In this document: positions 1 through 8,723 of the stretch, piece after piece
Layout: the number at the start of each line of letters is the position of its first letter
Numbering within the stretch: the first letter of the stretch is position 1
NCBI RefSeq assembly: GCF_022513565.1
Contig: NZ_JAKWBE010000002.1
Span: 186,001-250,000, forward strand
Source of the DNA: Streptomyces gilvus
Lineage (GTDB): Bacteria > Actinomycetota > Actinomycetes > Streptomycetales > Streptomycetaceae
Direction: 5' to 3'
Length of the DNA stretch: 64,000 nucleotides
The notes under the pieces: model-generated
Seen by the model: only the letters and a program-made list of their open reading frames with translations
Databases searched by the model: none
What the model was told of the DNA's origin: nothing
Translations under genes and position numbers: made by a program

Positions 1-170
1 GGGCGCGGCCGTGGCCCTGTCCCTGCCGGTCCGGGAGCAGATCGATGTGCAGATGGGCGGGGTAGGCGGCGACCTCGGGGACGAGCATGCGCAGGGGTCG
101 TGCAGCAGCGCGATCATGGCCGCGTCCGGGGTGGTCGCCGGGCCGGCGGGCTTCGGGTGGCGGCCGGTGC
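1..170 (-). pseudogene. GNAT acetyltransferase fragment, frameshifted, cut by window edge
   Basis: Read on the minus strand, positions 115-1 encode LRMLVPEVAAYPAHLHIDLL followed by PDRQGQGHGRA. This matches the acetyl-CoA-binding core of a common actinobacterial GNAT family (YPAHLHIDLLP plus a GQGHGR loop). The preceding codons that fit the same family (TPDAAMIALLHDP) lie in a different frame, so a single-base deletion around position 95 breaks the gene. No convincing N-terminus is visible upstream of about 170. The C-terminal half would lie beyond the left edge. Family assignment is by motif memory; the break could also be a sequencing error. Confidence 0.45.
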
Positions 171-174
171 CGCT

Positions 175-188
175 TGGGAGCGCTCCCA
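175..188. promoter_or_regulatory. Perfect CebR-type operator palindrome
   Basis: The bases TGGGAGCGCTCCCA form a perfect 14-bp palindrome. They are identical to the operator known for CebR, the LacI-family cello-oligosaccharide repressor of Streptomyces. The site lies about 180 bp before the start of the SpoIIE phosphatase gene and just upstream of the minus-strand GNAT fragment. No cellulolytic gene is visible beside it in this window. CebR binding is an inference from the exact match. Confidence 0.6.
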
Positions 189-368
189 CAAGTCTGCGTC
201 CCCGGGCAGCGTGCTTCGGCCATGATCGTCGGCCCGCCTCGGCGCCTCCCCCACACGCGGAACAGGGATCGTTCGCGATGGTCGGCTCCGCCCAGGTGCG
301 CCACAGGCCCCTCGTGGCGCATTCTTGCTGTGTCACCCCGCTGGGCGGGCACGGACGAGGTAGGGCCG

Positions 369-2918
369 ATGACTGGGAGCGCGGAGGACGCACGGCACAC
401 GCCCGGACAGCTGGCCGCGCTGCTGCTGGACACCTCGACGGAGGCGATCGGGGCAGCGGGAGGCTACGCGGGAGGGGTCTATCTGCGGTCCGGCACGCCC
501 GGACTGCTGCGGCTCGCCGCGCTCGCCGGACTGCCCGGCCCGCTGTTCCGGCCCTGGTGGCGCATGCACGTCGACCGGCCGTTCCCGGTGGCCGACGCCT
601 ACCGGCTCGGCGTCCAGGTCGTCCTGCCGAACGCCACCGAGACGATGCGCCGCTACCCGCAGTTCGCGGCCGGGCTGCCGTTCCAGTTCGGCTCGCTGTA
701 CGTGCCGGTGGTGGCCGGGTCTACCACGTTCGGGGTGCTGACCGTGCTGCGTCCCTCCTCCGCCGACGCCGCCGAGCTCCAGCACCACCGTGACCGCATG
801 GTCCGTCTGGCGGAGGAGCTGGGCGCGGCCCTGCTGCGCCTGGAGAACGGTGGCTCGCCAACGCCGGTGGCCTGGGACGGCGAACCGGTGTGCGTACGAC
901 CGCCGGGTACACGTCCGTCGGCGGGGCGGACCGGGGGCTTCGCCTGGGACCCGGTGACGGACATCGTGACCGCCGACGAGCGTCTGCCCGTCCTGCTGGG
1001 CGCGCCGGGGGAGGAGTTCGCCGCCTGTGTCGAGACGCTGGCCCTGGCCGTGGCCCCGTCCGATCCGCAGCGGCTGCTGGCCGCCCTGCGGGAGACGGCC
1101 ACGGGCAGACCCCCGGCCCTGCCGCTGTACGTGACGGCCGAGGACGGCGCGCCCCGGCTGGTGGAGCTGTGGAGCCCCTACGCCGCCCCCGCCCCGCCCG
1201 GCGCCCCGTCGGGCGCGCACCCGGTCCGCGGCTTCGTCGTCGACCCCGGGCCCGGCGCGCTCGCCGACGCGGCGGCCGATCTGCTGCCCGACGGCGTGCT
1301 GTGCCTGGACCGGCTCGGCATGATCCTCTACGCCAATCCGCGCGCCGCCCAACTGCTGCGCTGCCCGCGGACCCGGCTGCTGGGCCGGTCGCTGTGGGAG
1401 GGCGTGCCGTGGCTGAACCAGCCGGCCTTCGAGGACCATCTGCGCAGCGCGCTGCTCTCCCCGGACCCGGTGCGCTTCCACGTCGGCAGGCCGGCCGCGG
1501 ACACCGACGACGATGACCCGGCGCCGTTCGACGGTGCGTGGCTCGACGTGTCCGTCTACCCCGGTCCGTCCATCCTGACGTGCACGTTCCGTCCGGCGAC
1601 CCGGGTGGCGGACGCGACCGCCGACCTCGCGCCCGAACCCGGGGTGCCGCCCGGGACCTCCTCGGCCGGGATGCCGTCGATGGCGCCGCTGTACCGGCCC
1701 ATCGTCCTCGCGATCGCGCTGACCGAGGCGGTCACGGCCCGGCAGGTCTCGGCGGTGGTGATGCGGGAGCTGCTGCCCGCCTTCGGCGGCCGGCGGCTCG
1801 CCATCTACCTGCTGCAGGACCGGCATCTCTACCTGGCCTGGGAGAACGGTTTCCCCACCGGGTTCCTCACCCCGTTCGAGGGCGTGGGCCTGGACGCCCA
1901 TCTGCCCGGCGTGGAGACGCTGACCAGCGGCCGGCCGCTCTTCTTCGACTCCATGGACCAGCTCGCGGCCGCCTATCCCGGCATCGCGCTGGACGCGAAG
2001 GAGGGCGCCCGTGCCTTTCTGCCGCTGATCGCGTCGGGGCGGCCGGTCGGCTCCTGCATCCTGGGCTTCGACGGGCCCCGCAGCTTCAGCACCGAGGAGC
2101 GCACGGTGCTGACGGCGCTGGCCGGGCTGATCGCCCACGCCATGGAGAAGGCGCAGCGCTACGAGAGCGAGGCGGCGCTCGCGCGGGGGCTGCAGCAGGC
2201 CCTGCTGCCGCGCCGGCTGTCCGCCCATCCGCTGGTGGAGACCACCGGGCGCTATCTGCCCGGCACCCAGGGCATGGAGGTGGGCGGGGACTGGTACGAC
2301 GTGGTGGAGGCCGGGGACGGGCTGGCGCTGGTGATCGGGGACGTGCAGGGGCACGGTGTGCAGGCCGCCGCCACCATGGGGCAACTGCGCAGCGCCGTAC
2401 GGGCGTTCGCGCTCGGGGACCGTCCGCCCGACGAGGTGCTCAGCGGGACGAACCATCTGCTGATCGACCTCGACCCGGGTCAGTTCGCCAGCTGCTGCTA
2501 CATCCGGCTGGACCCGGTCTCCGGGCTGGCCCGGGCGGCCCGCGCGGGACATCCGCCGCCGCTGCTGCGCCGCCCCGACGGTCACACGGAGGTCGTGGAC
2601 CTGCCCGGCGGGGTCGTGCTCGGCGTGGACCCGCAGGCGCAGTACCCGGTCGCGGAACTGCGCATCGAGCCCGGCGCCGTACTGGCCCTGTACACGGACG
2701 GACTGGTGGAGCGCCCCGGGCTGGACATCGACGAGGGCATCTCCGCCCTGCGGGTCGCCCTGGCCCGGGCCGGCGCCCCGGCCGCCCGTCCGGGCCGCCG
2801 CCCTCTCGCCGGCGTGGCCGACCGCCTCACCGCGACGGCCCGCCACACGGCCGACCGCCCCGACGACATCGCCCTCCTGCTCGCCACGCGGCGGATGGAG
2901 CGACGGAACGGGCGGTGA
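369..2918 (+). CDS. SpoIIE-family PP2C protein phosphatase with GAF-PAS-GAF sensors
   Basis: Predicted soluble serine/threonine phosphatase of 849 aa, of the type that dephosphorylates anti-anti-sigma factors in partner-switching. Residues about 10-165 look like a GAF domain. Residues about 305-375 are PAS-like (PDGVLCLDRLGMILYANPRA). A second GAF spans about 440-600 and the PP2C/SpoIIE catalytic domain about 605-845. Metal-binding acidic motifs are kept: GGDWYDV near residue 638, VIGDVQGHG, YTDGLVERPG and a C-terminal DDIALLL. The ATG at 369 was chosen because it follows GAGG and the GAF domain starts soon after; the open frame extends further upstream without a plausible start. No transmembrane segment or histidine-kinase-like ATPase is present, unlike the next gene. 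The substrate is unknown. Confidence 0.88.
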   Translation: MTGSAEDARHTPGQLAALLLDTSTEAIGAAGGYAGGVYLRSGTPGLLRLAALAGLPGPLFRPWWRMHVDRPFPVADAYRLGVQVVLPNATETMRRYPQFAAGLPFQFGSLYVPVVAGSTTFGVLTVLRPSSADAAELQHHRDRMVRLAEELGAALLRLENGGSPTPVAWDGEPVCVRPPGTRPSAGRTGGFAWDPVTDIVTADERLPVLLGAPGEEFAACVETLALAVAPSDPQRLLAALRETATGRPPALPLYVTAEDGAPRLVELWSPYAAPAPPGAPSGAHPVRGFVVDPGPGALADAAADLLPDGVLCLDRLGMILYANPRAAQLLRCPRTRLLGRSLWEGVPWLNQPAFEDHLRSALLSPDPVRFHVGRPAADTDDDDPAPFDGAWLDVSVYPGPSILTCTFRPATRVADATADLAPEPGVPPGTSSAGMPSMAPLYRPIVLAIALTEAVTARQVSAVVMRELLPAFGGRRLAIYLLQDRHLYLAWENGFPTGFLTPFEGVGLDAHLPGVETLTSGRPLFFDSMDQLAAAYPGIALDAKEGARAFLPLIASGRPVGSCILGFDGPRSFSTEERTVLTALAGLIAHAMEKAQRYESEAALARGLQQALLPRRLSAHPLVETTGRYLPGTQGMEVGGDWYDVVEAGDGLALVIGDVQGHGVQAAATMGQLRSAVRAFALGDRPPDEVLSGTNHLLIDLDPGQFASCCYIRLDPVSGLARAARAGHPPPLLRRPDGHTEVVDLPGGVVLGVDPQAQYPVAELRIEPGAVLALYTDGLVERPGLDIDEGISALRVALARAGAPAARPGRRPLAGVADRLTATARHTADRPDDIALLLATRRMERRNGR

Positions 2919-3453
2919 GCCGGGTCGTGGCCGTCAGCGCAGCGCGCGATGCCGCCCGGGCCACTGCCACGCACCCACCCGACGTCGGCGGGCGGCGGGC
3001 GGCAGGCGGCAGGCGGCAGGCGGCAGGCGGCAGGCGGCAGGCGGCAGGCGGCAGGCGGCAGGCGGCAGGCGGCAGGCGGCAGCATAAGCAGGCCGAGCAG
3101 GCGCAGGCCAACGGCACACCACGGGCCGGCGCGGGTGGTGCAAGGCCTTCTGAGACGTCCGCCGCGTCCCCGGTGCGGTCGCCTGCCCTGGATCGAGGGG
3201 CCGGGGCTGCGTGCCACAACAGCAGTCGGCCCCGCGCGGCCCCCGCCGGCCAGGCCGGCGCCCTCGGTCGCGTGCCGCCTTGACCCGGCCGGAGGTTGAC
3301 GGGGTGTGACGTCCCGGTGTTCGTGCGGCGGGCCCGTCGTGGGGCGGGGCGGAGTCGGCTGCGGCGTGGTAGCCGGGTCCGGGGCGGGGCGTGGGCTGTC
3401 ACCCTCTGTGACGCCTCTCGCCTCCTGGGGCGCGGCAGTGTAGACATGGGCAC
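2919..3453. other. Intergenic region between two SpoIIE genes
   Basis: This 535-bp gap holds the 7-bp tandem array described separately and otherwise GC-rich sequence. The long open frames crossing it are low-complexity by-products of the repeat. No supported gene was found. Confidence 0.6.
2987..3082. repeat. 7-bp tandem repeat (GGCRGGC), 13 copies
   Basis: Two copies of GGCGGGC are followed by eleven uninterrupted copies of GGCAGGC and a partial copy (GGCAG). The period is 7, so it is not codon-phased. It lies about 70 bp after the first SpoIIE gene and about 370 bp before the second. Perfect short-period arrays like this are prone to replication slippage. Confidence 0.95.
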
Positions 3454-6225
3454 ATGGTCCGACTTCTGGGCCGTCACGGGGCGCGCTCTGCCGGTCGTCC
3501 CGGCGGTGCCCCTGCCCGACGCGCGGCCGAGCGCGCCCGCGCGGCGCACGAGCGGCGCAGGGCGGCCCGGCCCGGCGGACAGCCGGAGGCCCGGGAGCCG
3601 GGGCGGCTGCGGGCCGCGCTGACCGGTCGCAGCGTCGCCGGGCAGGTGTTCCTGCTGCAGGTCGTGATCGTGCTGCTGCTGGTGGTCGCCGCGGTGGTCT
3701 CGCTGTATCTGCAGGTACGGCACGACAGCACGCAGGAGGCGCGCAAGCGCTCGGTCGCGGTCGCCGAGGCGTTCGCCAACGCGCCCGGCACCCGTGAGGC
3801 GCTGAGCGCGCCGAACCCCACGGCGGTGCTCCAGCCGCGGGCGGAGGCGGCCCGCAAGGCGACCGGCGTGGACTTCATCGTCGTCATGAACACCGATGGC
3901 ATCCGCTACACCCACCCCAAGCCGAACCGCATCGGCAAGAAGTTCGTCGGCACCATCGCCCCCGCGCTGGCCGGGAAGACGGTGATCGAGGAGGTCAACG
4001 GCACGATCGGGCGGCTGGTGCAGGCGGTCGTACCGGTCACGGCACCGGACGGCAAGGTCGTGGGCCTGGTGTCGGCGGGCGTCACGCTGAACAACATCGG
4101 CGGCGCCGCGAACCGGCAGCTGCCGCTCGTGCTCATGGCGGCGGCCGTAGGCCTGGGCCTCGCCACCGCCGGCACGGCGCTCGTCAGCCGCCGTCTGCTG
4201 CGCCAGACGCACGGTCTGGGTCCGCACGAGATGACCCGGATGTACGAACACCACGACGCGGTGCTGCACGCCGTCCGCGAGGGTGTGCTGATCGCCGACG
4301 ACGGCCGGCTGCTGCTCGCCAACGACGAGGCGCACCGGCTGCTGGACCTGCCCGAGGACGCGGAGGGCCGGCACGTCCTCGACCTCGGGCTGCCCGACGA
4401 CACGGCCGATCTGCTGGCGTCCGGACGCATGGCCACCGACGAGGTGCACCTGGTCAAGGACCGGCTGCTGGCGGTCAACCAGCGCCCCACCGACGTCGAG
4501 GGCGGCCCGCCGGGCAGCGTCGCCACGCTGCGTGACTCCACGGAGCTGCGGGCCCTGTCCGGCCGGGCGGAGGCGGCCCGGGAGCGGCTGAACATGCTCT
4601 ACGACGCCGGGGTGGGCATCGGCACCAGCCTGGACGTGGCCCGTACCGCGCAGGAGCTGGCGGAGCTCGCGGTGCCCCGGTTCGCCGACTTCGCGACGGT
4701 CGACCTGTTCGACTCGGTGCTGGGCGGCGGGCAGCCGGAGGCGGTGACGCCGTTGCGCCGCACCGCCTCGAGCGGAATCCGCCAGGACGCCCCGCTGTAT
4801 CCAGTGGGCCGGCAGCTCCGGTTCGTCGACTCCTCGCCGCAGGCCCGCAGCCTGCGTTCCGGGCAGGCGGTGCTGGAGCCGGACCTGGACGTGGCGCCGG
4901 GCTGGCAGGCGCAGGACCTGGAGCGGACGGCGCAGGTCGTCGACTACGGCATCCACTCGCTGATCACGGTGCCGCTGCGGGCGGGGTCGCTGGTCCTGGG
5001 CGTGGTCAGCTTCTGGCGCTCGCAGAAGCCGCAGCCGTTCGACGTGGAGGAGCTGGCCCTCGCCGAGGAGCTGGTGGCCCGGGCCGCGGTCTCCATCGAC
5101 AACGCGCGCCGCTACACGCGCGAGCACAGCATGGCCGTGACACTCCAGCGCAGTCTGCTGCCGCGCAGGCTGCCGGAGCAGTCGGCGCTGGACATCGCCT
5201 ACCGGTATCTGCCGGCGCAGGCGGGAGTCGGCGGGGACTGGTTCGACGTGCTGCCGCTGTCGGGCGCGCGGGTCGCGCTCGTGGTGGGCGACGTGGTCGG
5301 GCACGGGCTGCACGCGGCGGCCACCATGGGACGCTTGCGCACGGCGGTCCACAACTTCTCCTCGCTCGACCTGCCGCCCGACGAACTGGTCGCGCTGCTG
5401 GACGAGTTGGTCGGCAGGATCGACCAGGACGAGGCGGCGGAGGGCGGCAGCGCCCCAGTCACCGGCGCGACCTGTCTGTACGCCATATACGACCCGGTGT
5501 CCCGCAGGTGCACCGTCGCCCGGGCCGGTCATCCCCCGCCGGCGCTGGTGCGGCCGGACGGCAGTGTGACGTTCCCGGACGTGCCGGCGGGCCCCCCGCT
5601 GGGCCTGGGCGGTCTGCCGTTCGAGACGGCCGAGCTGGAGCTGGCGGAGGGCAGCCGGCTCGTGCTGTACACCGACGGGCTGGTGGAGGACCGGGAGCGG
5701 GACATCGACGAGGGTCTGGAGCTGCTGCGCGGGGCGCTGGAGCGGGCCGGTGAATCGCCGGAGGAGACCTGCCGGGCGGTGCTGGAGTCACAGCTGCCGG
5801 CGAAGCCCAGCGACGACGTGGCCCTGATCGTTGCCCGCACGCGGGCACTGTCGGCCGACCGGGTCGCGGAGTGGGAGGTGCCGTCCGATCCGGCGGCGGT
5901 CGCCAAGACCCGCGCCGCGGTCACCCGGCAGCTCACCGGCTGGGGCCTGGAGGAGCTGACCTTCGCCACGGAGCTCGTCCTGAGCGAGCTGGTCACCAAC
6001 GCGATCCGCTACGGCGCCGATCCCATCCAGGTACGCGTGCTGTTCGACCGCACGCTGATCTGCGAGGTCTTCGACAGCAGCAGCACCTCGCCGCATCTGC
6101 GGTACGCGGCGATGACGGACGAGGGCGGGCGCGGTCTGTTCCTGGTGGCGCAGCTCGCCGAGCGCTGGGGCACGCGCTACACGCCGGAGGGCAAGGTCAT
6201 CTGGGCCGAGCAGCCGCTGCCCTGA
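3454..6225 (+). CDS. Membrane SpoIIE-family phosphatase with PAS, GAF, PP2C and anti-sigma kinase-like domains
   Basis: Predicted 923-aa membrane signalling protein. Two hydrophobic helices (about residues 60-87 and 223-245) bracket an extracytoplasmic sensor, a layout typical of single-Cache receptors. Then come PAS (about 255-370), GAF (about 380-545), PP2C phosphatase (about 560-790) and a C-terminal HATPase of the RsbW/SpoIIAB type (about 800-923). The PP2C motifs GVGGDWFDV, VVGDVVGHG and YTDGLVEDR are intact. The ATPase keeps an N-box-like LVTNAIRYG and a GGRGLFLV G-loop. Phosphatase and anti-sigma kinase activities in one chain suggest it both phosphorylates and dephosphorylates an anti-anti-sigma factor. 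The start is the ATG at 3454; no strong ribosome binding site decides it. Confidence 0.9.
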   Translation: MVRLLGRHGARSAGRPGGAPARRAAERARAAHERRRAARPGGQPEAREPGRLRAALTGRSVAGQVFLLQVVIVLLLVVAAVVSLYLQVRHDSTQEARKRSVAVAEAFANAPGTREALSAPNPTAVLQPRAEAARKATGVDFIVVMNTDGIRYTHPKPNRIGKKFVGTIAPALAGKTVIEEVNGTIGRLVQAVVPVTAPDGKVVGLVSAGVTLNNIGGAANRQLPLVLMAAAVGLGLATAGTALVSRRLLRQTHGLGPHEMTRMYEHHDAVLHAVREGVLIADDGRLLLANDEAHRLLDLPEDAEGRHVLDLGLPDDTADLLASGRMATDEVHLVKDRLLAVNQRPTDVEGGPPGSVATLRDSTELRALSGRAEAARERLNMLYDAGVGIGTSLDVARTAQELAELAVPRFADFATVDLFDSVLGGGQPEAVTPLRRTASSGIRQDAPLYPVGRQLRFVDSSPQARSLRSGQAVLEPDLDVAPGWQAQDLERTAQVVDYGIHSLITVPLRAGSLVLGVVSFWRSQKPQPFDVEELALAEELVARAAVSIDNARRYTREHSMAVTLQRSLLPRRLPEQSALDIAYRYLPAQAGVGGDWFDVLPLSGARVALVVGDVVGHGLHAAATMGRLRTAVHNFSSLDLPPDELVALLDELVGRIDQDEAAEGGSAPVTGATCLYAIYDPVSRRCTVARAGHPPPALVRPDGSVTFPDVPAGPPLGLGGLPFETAELELAEGSRLVLYTDGLVEDRERDIDEGLELLRGALERAGESPEETCRAVLESQLPAKPSDDVALIVARTRALSADRVAEWEVPSDPAAVAKTRAAVTRQLTGWGLEELTFATELVLSELVTNAIRYGADPIQVRVLFDRTLICEVFDSSSTSPHLRYAAMTDEGGRGLFLVAQLAERWGTRYTPEGKVIWAEQPLP

Positions 6226-6301
6226 GTCGCCCCCATTTGGTCCATACCTTCCTCGTGCGACCGTACGAACTTTTCCCGCGCCGGGTGTTCGACACCACCG
6301 A

Positions 6302-6330
6302 GCTCTGATAGTAAACCTTCCTATCAGAGC
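6302..6330. promoter_or_regulatory. 29-bp dyad upstream of chitosanase, candidate ROK/CsnR-type operator
   Basis: Two perfect 10-bp arms, GCTCTGATAG and CTATCAGAGC, flank a 9-nt centre. The inner sequence read on the minus strand (GATAGGAAGGTTTACTATC) resembles, from memory, the pseudo-palindromic operator with AGGAAAGTTTCCT described for csnA genes controlled by the ROK repressor CsnR. It lies 47 bp before the chitosanase start, a position suited to repression. The arms could also form an RNA hairpin in the leader. Confidence 0.55.
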
Positions 6331-6376
6331 GACGCACGGCCCGCCTCCCCACCCCCCACCCCCCTTTGGAGCCCCC

Positions 6377-7222
6377 GTGAGGCACCCCTCCAGCGATTCC
6401 GCGCCCACCATCACCTCGCGCCGCACTCTCCTGACCCTGATCGGCGCCTCCCTGGTCGCCGCCCCGCTCCTGCGACCCTCGCACGCCTCGGCGACCGTGA
6501 GTGCCGCGGGCTGTGTCGGTCTCGACGACCCGGCGAAGAAGGAGATCGCCATGCAGCTGGTGTCGAGCGCGGAGAACTCCTCGCTCGACTGGAAGGCGCA
6601 GTACAAGTACATCGAGGACATCGGCGACGGCCGCGGCTACACGGCCGGCATCATCGGCTTCTGCTCCGGCACCGGCGACATGCTCGACCTCGTCCAGCTC
6701 TACACCGACCGCAAGCCCGGCAACGTCCTCGCCAAGTACTTGCCGGCGCTGAAGCGGGTCAACGGCAGCGACTCGCACGACGGCCTCGACCCGAACTTCC
6801 CCAAGGACTGGCGCAAGGCGGCCCAGGACAGCGCCTTCCAGCAGGCCCAGAACGACGAGCGCGACCGGGTGTACTTCAATCCGGCGGTCAAGCAGGGCAA
6901 GGCGGACGGCCTCGGGACCCTGGGCCAGTTCACCTACTACGACGCCATCGTGATGCACGGCGACGGCGACGACCCCACCAGCTTCCGCAACATCCGCAAG
7001 CGGGCCCTGAACAAGGCGAAGCCGCCGGCGCAGGGCGGCAACGAGACGACGTACCTCAACGCCTTCCTCGACGCCCGGGTGTGGGCGATGAAGCAGGAGG
7101 AGGCCCACAGCGACACCACGCGGGTGGACACGGAGCAGCGGGTCTTCCTGCGCAACGGCAACCTCTGCCTGAACACGCCCCTCAACTGGAAGGTGTACGG
7201 AGACAGTTACCACATCGGGTGA
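6377..7222 (+). CDS. csnA: Secreted GH46 chitosanase
   Basis: Endo-chitosanase that hydrolyses beta-1,4 links in chitosan outside the cell. The 281-aa chain starts at GTG 6377, preceded by GGAG. It has a Tat-type signal (SRRTLLTLIGASLVAAPLL) ending near ASA. The mature part follows the GH46 pattern: the catalytic acid is Glu66 in SSAENSS and the second catalytic residue is Asp84 in IEDIGDGRGYTAG, with the same 18-residue spacing as in the Streptomyces sp. N174 enzyme. A 29-bp dyad lies upstream and a strong hairpin follows the stop codon, so the gene is probably monocistronic and induced by chitosan oligomers. Confidence 0.95.
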   Translation: MRHPSSDSAPTITSRRTLLTLIGASLVAAPLLRPSHASATVSAAGCVGLDDPAKKEIAMQLVSSAENSSLDWKAQYKYIEDIGDGRGYTAGIIGFCSGTGDMLDLVQLYTDRKPGNVLAKYLPALKRVNGSDSHDGLDPNFPKDWRKAAQDSAFQQAQNDERDRVYFNPAVKQGKADGLGTLGQFTYYDAIVMHGDGDDPTSFRNIRKRALNKAKPPAQGGNETTYLNAFLDARVWAMKQEEAHSDTTRVDTEQRVFLRNGNLCLNTPLNWKVYGDSYHIG

Positions 7223-7237
7223 GGCGTCCGGAAAATA

Positions 7238-7274
7238 TCTATGGGCTCATAAAGTCGGTTTATGAGCCCATAGA
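7238..7274 (+). terminator. Strong hairpin after chitosanase gene
   Basis: Perfect 16-bp arms (TCTATGGGCTCATAAA and its complement) enclose a GTCGG loop, 15 bp after the chitosanase stop codon. There is no clear U-run, as is common for terminators in high-GC actinobacteria. It separates the chitosanase gene from the reductase gene downstream. Confidence 0.75.
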
Positions 7275-7292
7275 CCGGACCCGTGTACCGAC

Positions 7293-7314
7293 TTAGGCTT
7301 GCCTTAGCTTAGGC
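7293..7314. promoter_or_regulatory. Possible iron-box-like element
   Basis: TTAGGCTTGCCTTAGCTTAGGC contains TTAGGC repeated 18 bp apart and an imperfect TTAGGC..GCCTTA dyad. This resembles actinobacterial DmdR/IdeR boxes (TTAGGTTAGGCTAACCTAA type). It is 45 bp before a ferredoxin-reductase gene. The match is partial, so iron control is only a suggestion. Confidence 0.35.
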
Positions 7315-7358
7315 TTCCCGTTCGAGTCGATCTGTCGCCGCTCGAAGGGAACCTGATC

Positions 7359-8723
7359 ATGCCCCGCCCCCTGCGGGTAGCCATCGTCGGAGCCGGCCCC
7401 GCCGGGATCTACGCCGCCGACGCGTTGCTCAAGTCCGACGTGGCCGCCGAGCCCGGTGTGTCCATCGACCTCTTCGAGCGCATGCCCGCGCCGTTCGGCC
7501 TGATCCGCTACGGCGTCGCCCCCGACCACCCCCGCATCAAGGGCATCATCACGGCCCTGCACCAGGTGCTCGACAAGCCGCAGATCCGGCTGTTCGGCAA
7601 CGTGGACTACCCCAACGACATCAGCCTGGACGACCTGCGCGCGTTCTACGACGCGGTGATCTTCTCCACCGGTGCGACGGCCGACCGTGAGCTGCGCATA
7701 CCCGGCATCGACCTGCACGGCTCCTACGGCGCGGCCGACTTCGTGTCCTGGTACGACGGCCACCCGGACGTGCCGCGCACCTGGCCGCTGGAGGCCGAGA
7801 AGGTCGCCGTACTCGGCGTCGGCAACGTCGCCCTCGACGTGGCCCGCGTCCTCGCCAAGACGGCGGACGAACTGCTGCCGACGGAGATCCCGCCGAACGT
7901 CTACGAGGGCCTGAAGGCCAACAAGGCGCTGGAGGTCCACGTCTTCGGCCGCCGCGGCCCGGCGCAGGCGAAGTTCTCGCCGATGGAGCTGCGCGAACTG
8001 GACCACTCCCCCAACATCGAGGTCATCGTCGACCCCGAGGACATCGACTACGACGAGGGCTCGATCGAGACCCGGCGCGGCAACAAGCAGGCCGACATGG
8101 TCGCCAAGACCCTGGAGAACTGGGCGATCCGCGACGTCGGCGACCGCCCGCACAAGCTGTTCCTGCACTTCTTCGAGTCCCCGGCGGAGATCCTCGGCGA
8201 GGACGGCAGGGTCGTCGGCCTGCGCACCGAGCGCACCGCCCTGGACGGCACCGGCAACGTCAAGGGCACCGGCGAGTTCAAGGACTGGGACGTCACGGCC
8301 GTCTACCGCGCGGTCGGCTACCTCTCCGACAAGCTCCCCAAGCTTCCCTGGGACATCGACTCGGGCACCGTCCCGGACGAGGGCGGCCGGGTCATCCAGG
8401 AGAGCGGCGAGCACCTGCAGTCGACGTACGTCACCGGCTGGATCCGGCGCGGCCCGGTGGGCCTGATCGGCCACACCAAGGGCGACGCCAACGAGACGGT
8501 CGCCAACCTGCTGGACGACCACGCGAACGGCCGTCTGCACACCCCGGCCTCGCCCGAGCCCGAGGCCGTGGACGCCTTCCTCGCCGAGCACCAGGTCCGC
8601 TTCACCACCTGGGACGGCTGGTACCGGCTCGACGCCGCCGAGAAGGCGCTGGGCGAGCCGCAGGGCCGGGAGCGCGTGAAGATCGTCGAGCGTGAGGACA
8701 TGCTCCGCGCGAGCGGCGCCTGA
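7359..8723 (+). CDS. fprA: FAD-dependent ferredoxin-NADP reductase, FprA/adrenodoxin-reductase type
   Basis: Flavoenzyme expected to pass electrons from NADPH to a ferredoxin, supplying for example cytochromes P450. The 454-aa length is normal for the FprA family. The N-terminal FAD site VAIVGAGPAGIYAADAL is at residues 7-23. The family segment PFGLIRYGVAPDHPRIK is near residue 50, and the NADPH Rossmann motif VLGVGNVALDVARVL near residue 150. The C-terminal GWIRRGPVGLIGHTKGDA also fits. The ATG at 7359 follows GAAGGGAA. The gene stands alone after the chitosanase terminator, with an iron-box-like element upstream. Confidence 0.9.
   Translation: MPRPLRVAIVGAGPAGIYAADALLKSDVAAEPGVSIDLFERMPAPFGLIRYGVAPDHPRIKGIITALHQVLDKPQIRLFGNVDYPNDISLDDLRAFYDAVIFSTGATADRELRIPGIDLHGSYGAADFVSWYDGHPDVPRTWPLEAEKVAVLGVGNVALDVARVLAKTADELLPTEIPPNVYEGLKANKALEVHVFGRRGPAQAKFSPMELRELDHSPNIEVIVDPEDIDYDEGSIETRRGNKQADMVAKTLENWAIRDVGDRPHKLFLHFFESPAEILGEDGRVVGLRTERTALDGTGNVKGTGEFKDWDVTAVYRAVGYLSDKLPKLPWDIDSGTVPDEGGRVIQESGEHLQSTYVTGWIRRGPVGLIGHTKGDANETVANLLDDHANGRLHTPASPEPEAVDAFLAEHQVRFTTWDGWYRLDAAEKALGEPQGRERVKIVEREDMLRASGA

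Noticed and set aside
333..2846. Very long open frame on the minus strand opposite the first SpoIIE gene
   Set aside because: It is Arg/Gly/Pro/Ala-rich with no domain and is explained by high third-position GC of the real gene on the other strand.
2987..3082. The heptamer array as a CRISPR or as a coding repeat
   Set aside because: There are no spacers, and the 7-bp period encodes only monotonous Arg/Ala/Gly or Cys/Leu/Pro frames without a start or context.
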